Assembly: GCA_026014465.1 (NCBI GenBank)
Contig: JAOZID010000010.1
Coordinates: 62,001 to 126,000, forward strand
Length of the DNA stretch: 64,000 nt
Direction of reading: 5' to 3'
Origin: Candidatus Bathyarchaeota archaeon
GTDB lineage: Archaea > Thermoproteota > Bathyarchaeia > Bathyarchaeales > Bathycorpusculaceae
The notes under the pieces were generated by a model. It saw nothing but the letters and a program-made list of their open reading frames with translations, made no database searches and was not told the origin of the DNA. The position numbers and the translations under genes are program-made. The number at the start of each line of letters is the position of its first letter. Within the stretch, counting starts at the first letter, position 1. Below are positions 34,345 to 43,317 of this stretch, piece after piece.

Positions 34345-34959
34345 ATGGTATTAAAAGTTACCGAAAAAGGTTTGGGTGTCCTTAGTTTATACCGCACGGA
34401 TTACGCGGTCAACCTGCATGTACGCGAAATGGCAAAACTCCTAGACATAAGCCATGTTACGTTGCTTCCCCACTTAAACAAACTTGAATCAGAAAAAATC
34501 TTGAAATCCGAAACATCAGGCAGAAACAAACAGTACCTGCTAAACCCCGAAAACGCCTTAACAAAAAATTACCTCATAATCACAGAAGAACTTGCCACAA
34601 TCGAATACTTGAACCAGAATTTTCTCCTAAAAAAACTTGCAACTCATTTGCACGCTTTAGACTTTCTCTCCCCCATTGTTCTGTTTGGAAGCCAAGTGAA
34701 AGGTTACGCCACCAAAGAAAGCGACATAGACCTCTTTAGCATGGACAAACTGACAAACAAACAAACCGACCACATAGAAAAGTTCCAAAAAACTTTTGGC
34801 AAAAAAATCAGCATAAAAACGTCTACTCCCGAAAATTTCAACTCAGGTTTGCAGACGGGCGATATTTTAATAAAAGAAATCGTTGCAGACCACATTATTC
34901 TGTGTAATCCTGACGCTTTTGTGTCGGCGCTTTGGAGGCAGTATGTTGAGCGACAGTAA
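34345..34959 (+). CDS. winged helix plus MNT-type nucleotidyltransferase
   Basis: A 204-residue protein. Residues about 5-75 form a winged helix (VREMAKLLDISHVTLLPHLNKLESEKIL). Residues about 105-190 carry the minimal nucleotidyltransferase pattern VLFGSQVKGYATKESDIDLFS (GSx8-10DID). It is followed, with a 17-nt overlap, by a HEPN-domain gene. In MNT/HEPN toxin-antitoxin pairs the MNT protein AMPylates and silences the HEPN toxin; the extra winged helix could give self-regulation. A TATA-like CTTAAAAG lies about 24-31 nt before the ATG, so the transcript is probably leaderless. Confidence 0.9.
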   Translation: MVLKVTEKGLGVLSLYRTDYAVNLHVREMAKLLDISHVTLLPHLNKLESEKILKSETSGRNKQYLLNPENALTKNYLIITEELATIEYLNQNFLLKKLATHLHALDFLSPIVLFGSQVKGYATKESDIDLFSMDKLTNKQTDHIEKFQKTFGKKISIKTSTPENFNSGLQTGDILIKEIVADHIILCNPDAFVSALWRQYVERQ

Positions 34960-35452
34960 TTTGTGGTGGTGTCTTAGGCAGAAACATGGAATACGCATAA
35001 TCAGCCCTAATCTAAACTTGACTAAGGCGTATCTAAAGAAATCCGTAAGCGCGCTTAACACGATGAACGCCGCAATTGAGCTTGAAGAAACCGATTGGAT
35101 AACAACAACCGCCTACTACGCCCGATACTTTGCACTGTACGCCTTACTGATGAAGATAGGCATCAAATCTGAAATCCACGACTGCACAATCAACCTAGCC
35201 TTACTCCTCGCCAAAAACAACATAATTGACCCCAAATTAGCAGAAGAGCTTGACCAAGCCAAAAACGACCGCATAGAAACCCAATACTACGTCGAACAAG
35301 AACAAACCAAACAAGCAACAAAAAACAACGCAAAAAACGCCCGCCACTTCGTCCTAGAAATCGAAAAAACCATAGAAAACATAACCCCCAAGCAAATCGC
35401 CAGCATCCGCCGCCAACTCAAACCCCGCGGGGTAACGGGAATTAGTTTTTGA
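34943..35452 (+). CDS. HEPN-domain protein, partner of the MNT protein
   Basis: A 169-residue helical protein of the HEPN type. YYARYFALYALLMKIGIKSEIHDC (about 60-83) and the later helix DQAKNDRIETQYYVE (about 107-121) match the family core; the last holds R-x4-Y instead of the R-x4-6-H ribonuclease motif, so nuclease activity is uncertain. ATG 34943 lies inside the upstream MNT frame (17-nt overlap), indicating coupled translation. Probably the toxin half of a MNT/HEPN module, or a substrate-binding subunit. The 3' end overlaps the convergent debranching-enzyme gene by 11 nt. Confidence 0.87.
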   Translation: MLSDSNLWWCLRQKHGIRIISPNLNLTKAYLKKSVSALNTMNAAIELEETDWITTTAYYARYFALYALLMKIGIKSEIHDCTINLALLLAKNNIIDPKLAEELDQAKNDRIETQYYVEQEQTKQATKNNAKNARHFVLEIEKTIENITPKQIASIRRQLKPRGVTGISF

Positions 35453-37493
35453 TTTCTTTTTCGTGCTGTGGGCGTATCTGTTCTATGTCTTGGATGTAGG
35501 CTCGTAGGGGTTCGGCTATGCTCCAAGCTTGGGAGATGCAGCCTCTGGGCGTGTACGGCTCGTTACCATCGAAAATTTCGCTTACAGTTCCCATGCCTGC
35601 CTGCTTGATTTGCTGCACAAAAAGTGGCTCTACAAATTTTTTCAGCGCGCGTTCGCGGTTTTCTGCGGTGGCGCCGTGGGTTTTGATGTAGGCGGTGGTG
35701 AAGGGTCCTAGTAGCCAGGGCCAGACGGTTCCGTTGTGGTAGGCTTGGTCGCGGGTTTTGCGGTCACCAAAATACTCGCCCTTAAACTGGGGGTTATCTG
35801 GCTCTAAGGTTCGCAAGCCACAAGAAACCAATAGCCGTTCCTCAACGATTTCTACGACGCCTATGGCTTTGGCTGTGTCGATTATGGGGTAATCAAGCGC
35901 GGCGGCTATGACCTGATTGGGACGCACCGACGCATCCTTGCCCGATTCGGCTACGACATCGTAGAGGGCGCCGTTGTTTGGGTTCCAGAACTGCTTGTTG
36001 AAGCTGGCTTTGGCTTTATTTGCCAACTCGGCACTGGTCTGCTCTACCGTGGAGGCTTCGAATCTGCCCGCAAGCATCTGCATCGTCTTAAGTGCGTTGT
36101 ACCAAAGCGCCTGAACCTCCACAGCTTTCCCTGCTCGGGGCGTTGCTGCTTTTCCGTTGGGGGTTGCATCCATCCACGTAAGCTGCTCCCCATGCATGAG
36201 CAAGCCGTCCTCGTCGGCGTGTATGCCAAAATTTGTCCCTTCAACGTGGCGGTTTAGGATTTCTTGCAGGGTCTCCCAAAGCTGGCTTTGGATGAACTCG
36301 AAATCGCCCGTGTACTTGAGGTACTGCAAAGCCGCGTTAACAAACCATAACGTAGCGTCTACCGTGTTGTATGCTGCTTCGCCTGTCTTATCGCCGATAA
36401 GGTTGGGAATCAAGCCGTGCCTGCATTTTTCGCTAAACGTCAAAAGCACCTGTTTGGCTTGCTCGAATTTGCCTGTTACCAGCATTAGCCCTGGCAACGA
36501 GATGAACGTGTCCCTGCCCCATGTTTCAAACCACGGATACCCCGCTATGACGCTGCGGCGGCTCTGCTCCCGATTCGAAACCACAAACGTGTCCGAAGCA
36601 AGCAAAGCCCAACTCAGCCAATCCGAAACGGGAACCGACGGATGCGCCTTATAGAACGTGTCTAAGAAGCTGCTGTGCCTCTCAATTTCTTGAGTTAAAG
36701 CCTGCTGGGCTTCTGCGGCGCTGTCTATTGCGGTGGTTTGGGGGTCGGTGGTGGCTGTTATGGCGAAGGTTTTGGTGCTGTTTGCGGGGATGCTGATTTG
36801 GAAGTACCCTGGTTGGTAGTTGTCGTCGATGCTGGTTTCTCCCCGCAGGGCTTCTTCAACGTAGTAGAGGTGCTCTATCCAGTTGGGTTCTTCAGAAAAC
36901 GTGCCTTCTGTGGCGGTTATGCTAAGGCGTACTTTGGGTTTGGTGCAGTTTAGCTCCACGCCCCTGCTTTGGGGGGTTTGGGTGAATTCGAAGGGGGTTT
37001 GCCATTTGTTCATGACAGTGTGGAAGTGTCTGCAGGCTATCATGGGCGTGATTTTGCAGGTGACGTTGAAGCTGTTTTGGTTTGTGATTTGGTAGAGGGT
37101 GGTGACTTGGTTTTTTTGGTAGGGCATGAAAACGGTTTTTTGCATTTCTACGTCGCGTATGCTGTAGAGCCATGTGGGGTAGGGTGCGATGGTGAATTCT
37201 TTGAGGTGTGCAAAGCCTTTGGGGTAGAATGTGTCGCAGAATTCGTTGGAGCCTAGTAAAAAGACGCGGTCTGCTATGAAGAGTTCTTCGTCGAGTTTTG
37301 CGAGGCAAACGGTTCGGTCGCTGGGCGGATTAAGCGCTGATACCAGCAAGCCGTGGTATTTGCGTGAGTTAATGTTTACGATGCTGCTTGACGCGTAGCT
37401 GCCTAACCCGTTGGTTATTAGCCATTCTTGTTTTTGTGCCCAATCAACATCAAACAACGCCTTTTTGTCCAAGCTTAAGGTGGGGAGCTTCAT
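35442..37493 (-). CDS. archaeal glycogen debranching enzyme (amylo-alpha-1,6-glucosidase)
   Basis: A 683-residue protein with the GDE N-terminal domain (EWLITNGLGSYASSSIVNINSRKYHGLLVS, about 22-51) and a C-terminal (alpha/alpha)6 barrel with GYPWFETWGRDTFISLPGLML (about 317-337), a NLIGDKTGEAAYNTVDATLWFVNAA region, and NGTVWPWLLGPFTTAYIK. It hydrolyses alpha-1,6 branch points of glycogen or starch-like polymers. Length and order match archaeal GDEs. ATG 37493 starts two bases after the stop of the upstream DUF89 gene, so the two are co-transcribed with the triosephosphate isomerase farther upstream. Confidence 0.95.
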   Translation of the reverse strand: MKLPTLSLDKKALFDVDWAQKQEWLITNGLGSYASSSIVNINSRKYHGLLVSALNPPSDRTVCLAKLDEELFIADRVFLLGSNEFCDTFYPKGFAHLKEFTIAPYPTWLYSIRDVEMQKTVFMPYQKNQVTTLYQITNQNSFNVTCKITPMIACRHFHTVMNKWQTPFEFTQTPQSRGVELNCTKPKVRLSITATEGTFSEEPNWIEHLYYVEEALRGETSIDDNYQPGYFQISIPANSTKTFAITATTDPQTTAIDSAAEAQQALTQEIERHSSFLDTFYKAHPSVPVSDWLSWALLASDTFVVSNREQSRRSVIAGYPWFETWGRDTFISLPGLMLVTGKFEQAKQVLLTFSEKCRHGLIPNLIGDKTGEAAYNTVDATLWFVNAALQYLKYTGDFEFIQSQLWETLQEILNRHVEGTNFGIHADEDGLLMHGEQLTWMDATPNGKAATPRAGKAVEVQALWYNALKTMQMLAGRFEASTVEQTSAELANKAKASFNKQFWNPNNGALYDVVAESGKDASVRPNQVIAAALDYPIIDTAKAIGVVEIVEERLLVSCGLRTLEPDNPQFKGEYFGDRKTRDQAYHNGTVWPWLLGPFTTAYIKTHGATAENRERALKKFVEPLFVQQIKQAGMGTVSEIFDGNEPYTPRGCISQAWSIAEPLRAYIQDIEQIRPQHEKEIKN

Positions 37494-37494
37494 T

Positions 37495-38391
37495 TTAGGG
37501 CATCAGCTTGGCGATGTTTTTGTGTCGGGGTGCACAGAAGTAGTTTGCCACGGGCGTACATTTGGTGCGAAACATCAAAAGGTGCGGTTTGGTGAGTTGG
37601 TACTCGGTTAGGGTTTCTGCGTAGCCCATGCCTTTGGCGAAGACCAGTTTGGCGTCCTCGTACACTTTGAGGAACTCGGGGGAAACCAGTTTAATCTGCA
37701 ACCCAATAGCGTCCGTGCCTGTGGTCATGACTTTGTCGGCGAGTTTGTCCATACCCGTGAACTCCACATCGTCCATGGTGGTGTCATTAAGCGTAGGCGC
37801 ACCTTTGACCACGTATGTGACTTTTACACCCATGTTCTTTAGCTGCTCCACCAGCAGTCCGTCAAAGACGATTTCGCCTGCATTATCCGACAAAAGCAAA
37901 ACCTCCCCAGCCTGCACGGCTAACTCGTAGGCTTGGTCAATGTCGTCGATGTAGAGGTCTTTGGCAGCGGTTTTGATGGTTTTGCGCAGGTCTTTGAGCG
38001 TGAAGGCGTGTCCAGGTATGTCAAATTCCATGATGTTGCCGACTATAGAGATTAGGCAGGCACGTTTGAAGCGGTCTTGCTGGGAGTAACCTTCGTCTAT
38101 GAAGAGCTGCGCATGAGGAACGAGCTCCATGGCTTTTTTGTTGCTGAGTTTTTTGATTTGCTTGTAAGGGTCACTGTTCAAGGTGAGCTTTTGAATAAGG
38201 CGTTCTCGTTTAGTGCCTATGTCCGCAGAAACCGACGTAGGTTTGAATTCTTTGTTTAACAGTTTGATAATCTCACAAATCGTTCGAAAACGCAGCGCAG
38301 GGTTAGTTGTTGCCATATACGCTTCTGAAACGCCCCGAGAAAGCAAGCAACCCGCACATTCCGCTTCAACCTTCAAAGCTTGACCCTCCAC
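37495..38391 (-). CDS. DUF89/ARMT1-like damage-control phosphatase
   Basis: A 298-residue metal-dependent phosphatase of the DUF89 family, thought to remove phosphate from damaged or overphosphorylated sugar phosphates. An N-terminal CAGCLLSRG segment (about 13-21) is typical of the archaeal subgroup. Active-site strands are LLLSDNAGEIVFDGLL (about 165-180), TYVVKGAPTLND (about 197-208) and LVFAKGMGYAETL (about 253-265). It sits between triosephosphate isomerase and debranching enzyme genes (gaps of 6 and 1 nt), which supports a housekeeping role in sugar-phosphate metabolism. Confidence 0.92.
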   Translation of the reverse strand: MEGQALKVEAECAGCLLSRGVSEAYMATTNPALRFRTICEIIKLLNKEFKPTSVSADIGTKRERLIQKLTLNSDPYKQIKKLSNKKAMELVPHAQLFIDEGYSQQDRFKRACLISIVGNIMEFDIPGHAFTLKDLRKTIKTAAKDLYIDDIDQAYELAVQAGEVLLLSDNAGEIVFDGLLVEQLKNMGVKVTYVVKGAPTLNDTTMDDVEFTGMDKLADKVMTTGTDAIGLQIKLVSPEFLKVYEDAKLVFAKGMGYAETLTEYQLTKPHLLMFRTKCTPVANYFCAPRHKNIAKLMP

Positions 38392-38397
38392 GGACGG

Positions 38398-39135
<738 letters not shown>

Positions 39136-39185
39136 TCACACAACCCCGTTAATCCCGCTATCACGTGTTTGGCAAAGGTTTTGTG

Positions 39186-39686
39186 TTAGATTTCGATTAT
39201 TTTTGCTTCGCGTTTCTCGGTATCCAACAGTGCGAGAGTTTGTTTGCCTGTTAGGTAACCGCAGAGCTCTCCAGGGTTTATGATGAGGGTTTTGCCTTGG
39301 GTTGCGTTAACTGTTTTGTGATGGTGCCCATAGATTATGGCGTCGAAGTTTGTGTGGCTAATCAGGGCGTTGAGAAGTTCATTTTCGTCTCCGTGAAGCA
39401 TAGCGATGGTGAAGTCTTTTGGGGTGGTGATTTGTGCGAAGCGTCCGTGGAGTTGGCAGTTTGGGGTTTCGTCGAAGCGGGTTTTGAGGAGTTGGTGGTC
39501 GCCGTCGTTGTTGCCAAGGACGCCTATGAGTTTGCAGTTTAGCTGTTTGAATTTGGGTATGACAAAAGGTGAGACGTAGTCGCCTGCGTGGAGTACGAGG
39601 TCGGTTTTTTGGGTGTTGAGGTAGTTTATGGCTTTTTCCACGGCTGAGAGGTTGTCGTGGGTGTCTGATATGATTCCAATAAGCAT
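39186..39686 (-). CDS. YfcE/MJ0936-type metallophosphoesterase
   Basis: A 166-residue calcineurin-like phosphodiesterase. Metal motifs in order: GIISDTHDNL, LHAGDYVSPF, GVLGNNDGD, MLHGDENE and YGHHHKTV. It belongs to the small archaeal/bacterial family hydrolysing phosphodiesters with manganese or nickel; the physiological substrate is unknown. ATG 39686 is preferred; GTG 39695 is three codons upstream. It lies about 100 nt upstream of tpiA on the same strand and may be part of that transcript. A TATA-like AGTATATAG is near 39739-39747. Confidence 0.93.
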   Translation of the reverse strand: MLIGIISDTHDNLSAVEKAINYLNTQKTDLVLHAGDYVSPFVIPKFKQLNCKLIGVLGNNDGDHQLLKTRFDETPNCQLHGRFAQITTPKDFTIAMLHGDENELLNALISHTNFDAIIYGHHHKTVNATQGKTLIINPGELCGYLTGKQTLALLDTEKREAKIIEI

Positions 39687-39885
39687 GATGTTCACTTTGT
39701 GTTTTTTGTTTTTGACGCAATAAAGGCTTTATGCCTGTTAGTATATAGCCCCTTCAAGGCTTTACATATTCTGTATTTGGAATATTTAGGTTACCTGACA
39801 TAGGTAACTGCTCGAAACACGCTTTAAAACCGTAACTCTCCTTTGGCATGTTACAGAAGAAACCTCTATAGGATGTGAATAGAAC

Positions 39886-40221
39886 ATGACCTCTTGGCTT
39901 ACAGATATTTCATCTAAACGCCGTGATAAACTGCTCATTATAAGTGAAATTTTAGAAATCTCAAAGGATGGTTCCTTAAAAACGCAGATTATGTACCGAG
40001 CTAACCTGAGCTTTGCGCAGCTAGTGGATTACTTAAGGTTCCTAGAAAAGAACAGGTTGATGAAAAAGGTCAACAACGCCGATAAAGACACCTACTACAC
40101 AACTGAGAAAGGCATGGATTTCCTTCAGCGTCACCACGAAATCATGGAGTTGCTTAGCGAAGCCACCGATGCCCGCTGCGACATTCAATCCCCACCCGAA
40201 AGACTCCTCAGACGCCCCTAA
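39886..40221 (+). CDS. winged-helix regulator (HTH_45/PF14947-like)
   Basis: A 111-residue archaeal winged helix. KRRDKLLIISEILEISKDG, KTQIMYRANLSFAQLVDYLRFLEKNRLMKKV and a wing with YYTTEKGMDFLQRHHEIMELL match the family, which often forms dimers through the final helix. It is a transcription factor by inference; targets are unknown. A Pro/Arg-rich tail follows. It is divergent from the phosphoesterase gene, with about 200 nt between them. Confidence 0.9.
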   Translation: MTSWLTDISSKRRDKLLIISEILEISKDGSLKTQIMYRANLSFAQLVDYLRFLEKNRLMKKVNNADKDTYYTTEKGMDFLQRHHEIMELLSEATDARCDIQSPPERLLRRP

Positions 40222-40311
40222 CCCCAACATTTTTGTTACCCCTTTTCTTACAAGAATTGCTTGCAAAACTGTTTTAAGCCATTGCTGTGTTTGCATGAGA
40301 TGGGAATTTGC

Positions 40312-41031
40312 ATGGCGCCTAAAGCTGTACTGTTTGACATGTTCGACACGCTCATGATGATTGAGAAAGACCACGCGTTTTACAGCCCCGCTGTGAAGCG
40401 TATGCACAGTTTTATCGTCCAAAACGGCATAGACGTTTCGTTTGCAGCTTTCCGAGACGCCTACATCAAAGCCCGCGACGCCCTCTACGACGCCGCAGAC
40501 GCCACCATGGAAGAACCCCACTTCAACATGCGCGTCAAAAACGCCCTCCAACTCTTAGGCTACAGCGCAGACGAAAACAGCCCCCTAATCACAGGAGCAA
40601 CAAACGCTTTTTGCCTAGAATTCATGAACTACGTGCGCATCGACGAAAACGCCGCCGCCGTCCTGCAGCAGTTGCACGGAAAATACCGCTTAGGCCTTGT
40701 TTCCAACTTTGCCATACCCGAATGCGTCACCGACCTGCTTGCACAGCACAACCTTGACAAACTCTTCGAAGTCATCATCGTCTCAGGCGCAGTCAACCGA
40801 CGTAAACCCAACCCCGACATCTACCACTACGCCCTCAAAAAAATGCAGCTAACCCCCCAAGAAACCGTCTTCGTCGGAGACACCGTAGACGCCGACATCA
40901 AAGGACCCAAAGAAATCGGCATGAAAACCATCTACATCAACCGCCGACCCCAAAAAGACCTCGAAGCAACCTGCCCCGACCAAATCATAACAACCCTAAC
41001 CCAGTTGCCCGAAGCCATACAAAAATGCTAA
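40312..41031 (+). CDS. HAD-superfamily hydrolase
   Basis: A 239-residue HAD hydrolase with motif I FDMFDTL (nucleophile and acid Asp), a helical C1 cap (about 18-90), motif II VSNF, motif III Lys in RRKPNPDIYHYALKKM and motif IV VGDTVDADIKG. It is probably a small-molecule phosphatase similar to phosphoglycolate or pyrimidine phosphatases; motif I has Met where many have Val or Leu. ATG 40312 is used; ATG 40300 is an alternative. It stands alone, and is followed by repeat copy 3. Confidence 0.93.
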   Translation: MAPKAVLFDMFDTLMMIEKDHAFYSPAVKRMHSFIVQNGIDVSFAAFRDAYIKARDALYDAADATMEEPHFNMRVKNALQLLGYSADENSPLITGATNAFCLEFMNYVRIDENAAAVLQQLHGKYRLGLVSNFAIPECVTDLLAQHNLDKLFEVIIVSGAVNRRKPNPDIYHYALKKMQLTPQETVFVGDTVDADIKGPKEIGMKTIYINRRPQKDLEATCPDQIITTLTQLPEAIQKC

Positions 41032-41045
41032 CCAACAAACCTCCG

Positions 41046-41115
41046 GCAAGCTTTTCTGACCTACCCCCTCCCCCTTTCTGCATAGAATTAATGTTTGGAT
41101 GCTAATAGGTTGGTG
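41046..41115 (-). repeat. dispersed G-rich repeat, copy 3
   Basis: A full-length copy in minus orientation between two convergent genes. On the minus strand: CACCAACCTATT, 19 bases, TATGCAGAA, GGGGG-A-GGGGG, TAGGTCAGAAAAGCTTGC. It shares the last 20 or so bases with copy 2. Confidence 0.85.
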
Positions 41116-41130
41116 TCTGTGGGTTTGGGG

Positions 41131-41601
41131 TTATTTTTTGTATGTTTTTAGTTGGTTTAGGGTTTTGCGGGCGTTTGTTTTGGGGGTGGTTCCTGTTTGG
41201 GTGGCGTTTGTGAGTTTGTTTTGTTTGAGTATGTTGGTGAGTATGTGGGCTTGTTGTTGGAGGGCTTCTTTTCCGTGGGTGTCTAGTTCGGTGGTGAGGG
41301 TGTAGAAGTGCCCGTTTTTGAGGTTGAACAAAATCAAAGGTCTGCCAGTATAACGGTAAACTATGCAGTTGTCTTGTGTGGTTAGTTGGACGTTTTCGGT
41401 TTTGACTTTGGATTTGGCAAGAGCCGTTTTTAGCTGGGTAACTGAGAGGTTGTTTGGGAAAAACCGTCCTGTCCTGTCAGGCTGCCACTGCCGCGTCAAA
41501 GTTATTTTGTTGCCTGATTTGTCTTTGCATCCGCGGCGGGTTTCCACGGGAAAAACCCTGACCTGCCTGTTTGATTGCTCGTCCATGTTGCTTTGCCTCA
41601 T
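41131..41601 (-). CDS. uncharacterised basic protein
   Basis: A 156-residue protein rich in Thr, Gln, Asn and Lys. The middle (about 25-105) looks like a compact domain: GNKITLTRQWQPDRTGRFFPNNLSVTQ, then NCIVYRYTGRPLILFNLKNGHFYTLTTELD. The C-terminal 50 residues are polar and basic. I recognise no family. No signal peptide or membrane helix is seen. Codon use fits neighbours, so I believe it is expressed. It is followed downstream by repeat copy 3. Confidence 0.65.
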   Translation of the reverse strand: MRQSNMDEQSNRQVRVFPVETRRGCKDKSGNKITLTRQWQPDRTGRFFPNNLSVTQLKTALAKSKVKTENVQLTTQDNCIVYRYTGRPLILFNLKNGHFYTLTTELDTHGKEALQQQAHILTNILKQNKLTNATQTGTTPKTNARKTLNQLKTYKK

Positions 41602-41672
41602 CCTTGCGCAGACCTGATTTGCAGTTACTTCTTTTTGGTGGGCGGGAAATAAGCGCTTTGGTTTTTGTTGGG

Positions 41673-42488
41673 TTAGCTGATTTTTTTGTAGGCTAACGTA
41701 AGCAGGAAGAATAAGACGAGGAGGAAGACGATGAGTCCTGCGGTGGCGATGTCAAAGACGGCGGAGAGCATGATTCCTACGACTGTGCTTAGGATGCTAA
41801 AGCCTACGGCGGAGAACAAGGTTTTCCTAAAAGACAGGTTCAGCTTCAGTGCGCAAAGCCCCGGTATTACCAGAAGCGCCACGACCAATATGGTTCCTAT
41901 GACTTTGATGGATAAGACGATGGTTAGGGCAACTAGCAAGTCAAAGCCGATGGATAGGGGTTTGGTGGGTATGCCCATGATGCGGGAGTCGTCTTCGTCA
42001 AAGACCATGGCGAGGAGTTCGCGTCGGAAGATGCCTATGAACAGCAGAACCGATAGTCCCAGGGTGGAGACGAGGATGAGGTCGGTTTGGTCTATGGTTA
42101 AGATGGAGCCAAAGAGGTAACTGAATAATTCAACGTTAAAGCCGCCTGCTATGCTGATTACAATTAGCCCTGTGGAAAAACCCAGTGCGAGCATGACGGC
42201 TATGGCTGAGTCTGAAGCGGCAACGCCTTTGCGGCGCATGTAGGAGATGCCAAAAACCGCCAGCACCGAAACCCCCAATGCCGTCAACAACGGATTAACC
42301 CCCAAAAAAAGCCCCAACGCTATGCCCCCAAACGCGGTGTGAGAGAGCCCATCGCCTATCATGGCTTCTTTCTTTAGGACCAAAAACAGGCCTACCAGTG
42401 CGCAGGCTACTGCGGCTATGACTCCGCCTATGAGCGCGTTTTGGAAGAACTGGTAACTGAAGAGGTCGATGAGGTTAACTGCGGTCAT
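41673..42488 (-). CDS. metal ABC transporter permease (ZnuB/MntB family)
   Basis: A protein of about 271 residues and about eight helices, of the ABC-3 permease family for zinc, manganese or related divalent metals. LIGGVIAAVACALVGLFLVLKKEAMIGDGLSHTAFGGIALG (about 16-56) contains the conserved GDGLSH cytoplasmic segment, and IKVIGTILVVALLVIPGLCAL is typical of later helices. ATG 42488 overlaps the ATPase gene by 14 nt; the longer upstream frame would overlap even more and begins before the family start. Third gene of a binding-protein, ATPase, permease operon. Confidence 0.93.
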   Translation of the reverse strand: MTAVNLIDLFSYQFFQNALIGGVIAAVACALVGLFLVLKKEAMIGDGLSHTAFGGIALGLFLGVNPLLTALGVSVLAVFGISYMRRKGVAASDSAIAVMLALGFSTGLIVISIAGGFNVELFSYLFGSILTIDQTDLILVSTLGLSVLLFIGIFRRELLAMVFDEDDSRIMGIPTKPLSIGFDLLVALTIVLSIKVIGTILVVALLVIPGLCALKLNLSFRKTLFSAVGFSILSTVVGIMLSAVFDIATAGLIVFLLVLFFLLTLAYKKIS

Positions 42489-43263
42489 TTCCAAAGACTC
42501 CTTTGCATTCGTGCTGGTGGAAGACAAAATGGAAGTGTTCGCCGTAGGCGCGTTTAAGAAGCCTGTTTGCGTCAAGCTCTTCGGTTATCTGGGCGACCTC
42601 TACGCACCTGTTAACGCAAAGTACTTTGGACATGCGACAGAACACCGACGTCAAATCATGCGTGACAATTAGGATGGTGGTTTGCTTTTCAGTGTTTAGG
42701 TCGCTGAGTTTTTTGTAGAAACGCTCCTGCGCCGTAGAATCCACACCCACAATGGGTTCATCCAAAAAAATCAGTTCAGGATTACGCGCCAAAGCTTTCG
42801 CCACAAAAACCCGCTGCTTTTGACCCCCAGACAACTGCCCAATACGCCTATCTGCTACGTCGGTTAACCCCATGAACTCGATGCTTTCATCAACTGCCCG
42901 CCAATCTTCACGGTTAAACCTGCGCCCAACATTGCCCTTACGCAAACACCCCAACGAAACTAACTCACGTACCGTTAAAGGAAACTGGCTGTCAAAACTG
43001 GTTGCCTTCTGAGAAATATACGCGATTTTCTCCCATCTCGAAAACTTGGCGGTGTCTACTCCAAACAGTTTTATGGTGCCTTTTATGTGGGGTAAAAAGT
43101 TGAGTATGGAGAGGATGAGGGTGGTTTTTCCTCCGCCGTTGGGTCCAACTATACCTGCGTAGTCGCCTTTGTTTATGGTAAAGTTTGCGTTTTCGATTAC
43201 TTTTGTGCCGTCTCGGTTGATTTGGAGGTCTTTTACTTCAAGAACTGGAGATGGTTGGGGCAT
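42475..43263 (-). CDS. metal ABC transporter ATPase (ZnuC/MntA family)
   Basis: A 262-residue ATPase with Walker A GPNGGGKTTL (about 38-47), Q-loop AYISQKA, signature LSGGQKQR, Walker B LIFLDEPIVGVD and H-loop VTHDLTS. A Cys-containing C-terminal part (VLCVNRCVEVAQ) and a His-rich end (EHFHFVFHQHECKG) could bind metal and regulate the pump. It lies 54 nt after the binding-protein gene. Confidence 0.95.
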   Translation of the reverse strand: MPQPSPVLEVKDLQINRDGTKVIENANFTINKGDYAGIVGPNGGGKTTLILSILNFLPHIKGTIKLFGVDTAKFSRWEKIAYISQKATSFDSQFPLTVRELVSLGCLRKGNVGRRFNREDWRAVDESIEFMGLTDVADRRIGQLSGGQKQRVFVAKALARNPELIFLDEPIVGVDSTAQERFYKKLSDLNTEKQTTILIVTHDLTSVFCRMSKVLCVNRCVEVAQITEELDANRLLKRAYGEHFHFVFHQHECKGVFGNDRS

Positions 43264-43317
43264 AATCTGTTTTTCCGTTCTTCAAAGTTGGAGTTCTGGG
43301 CTTATTTAAGTAACGGT

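Noticed and set aside
35442-37493. Several long plus-strand frames within the debranching-enzyme region
   Set aside because: They mirror the codon bias of the real minus-strand gene and have no family pattern.
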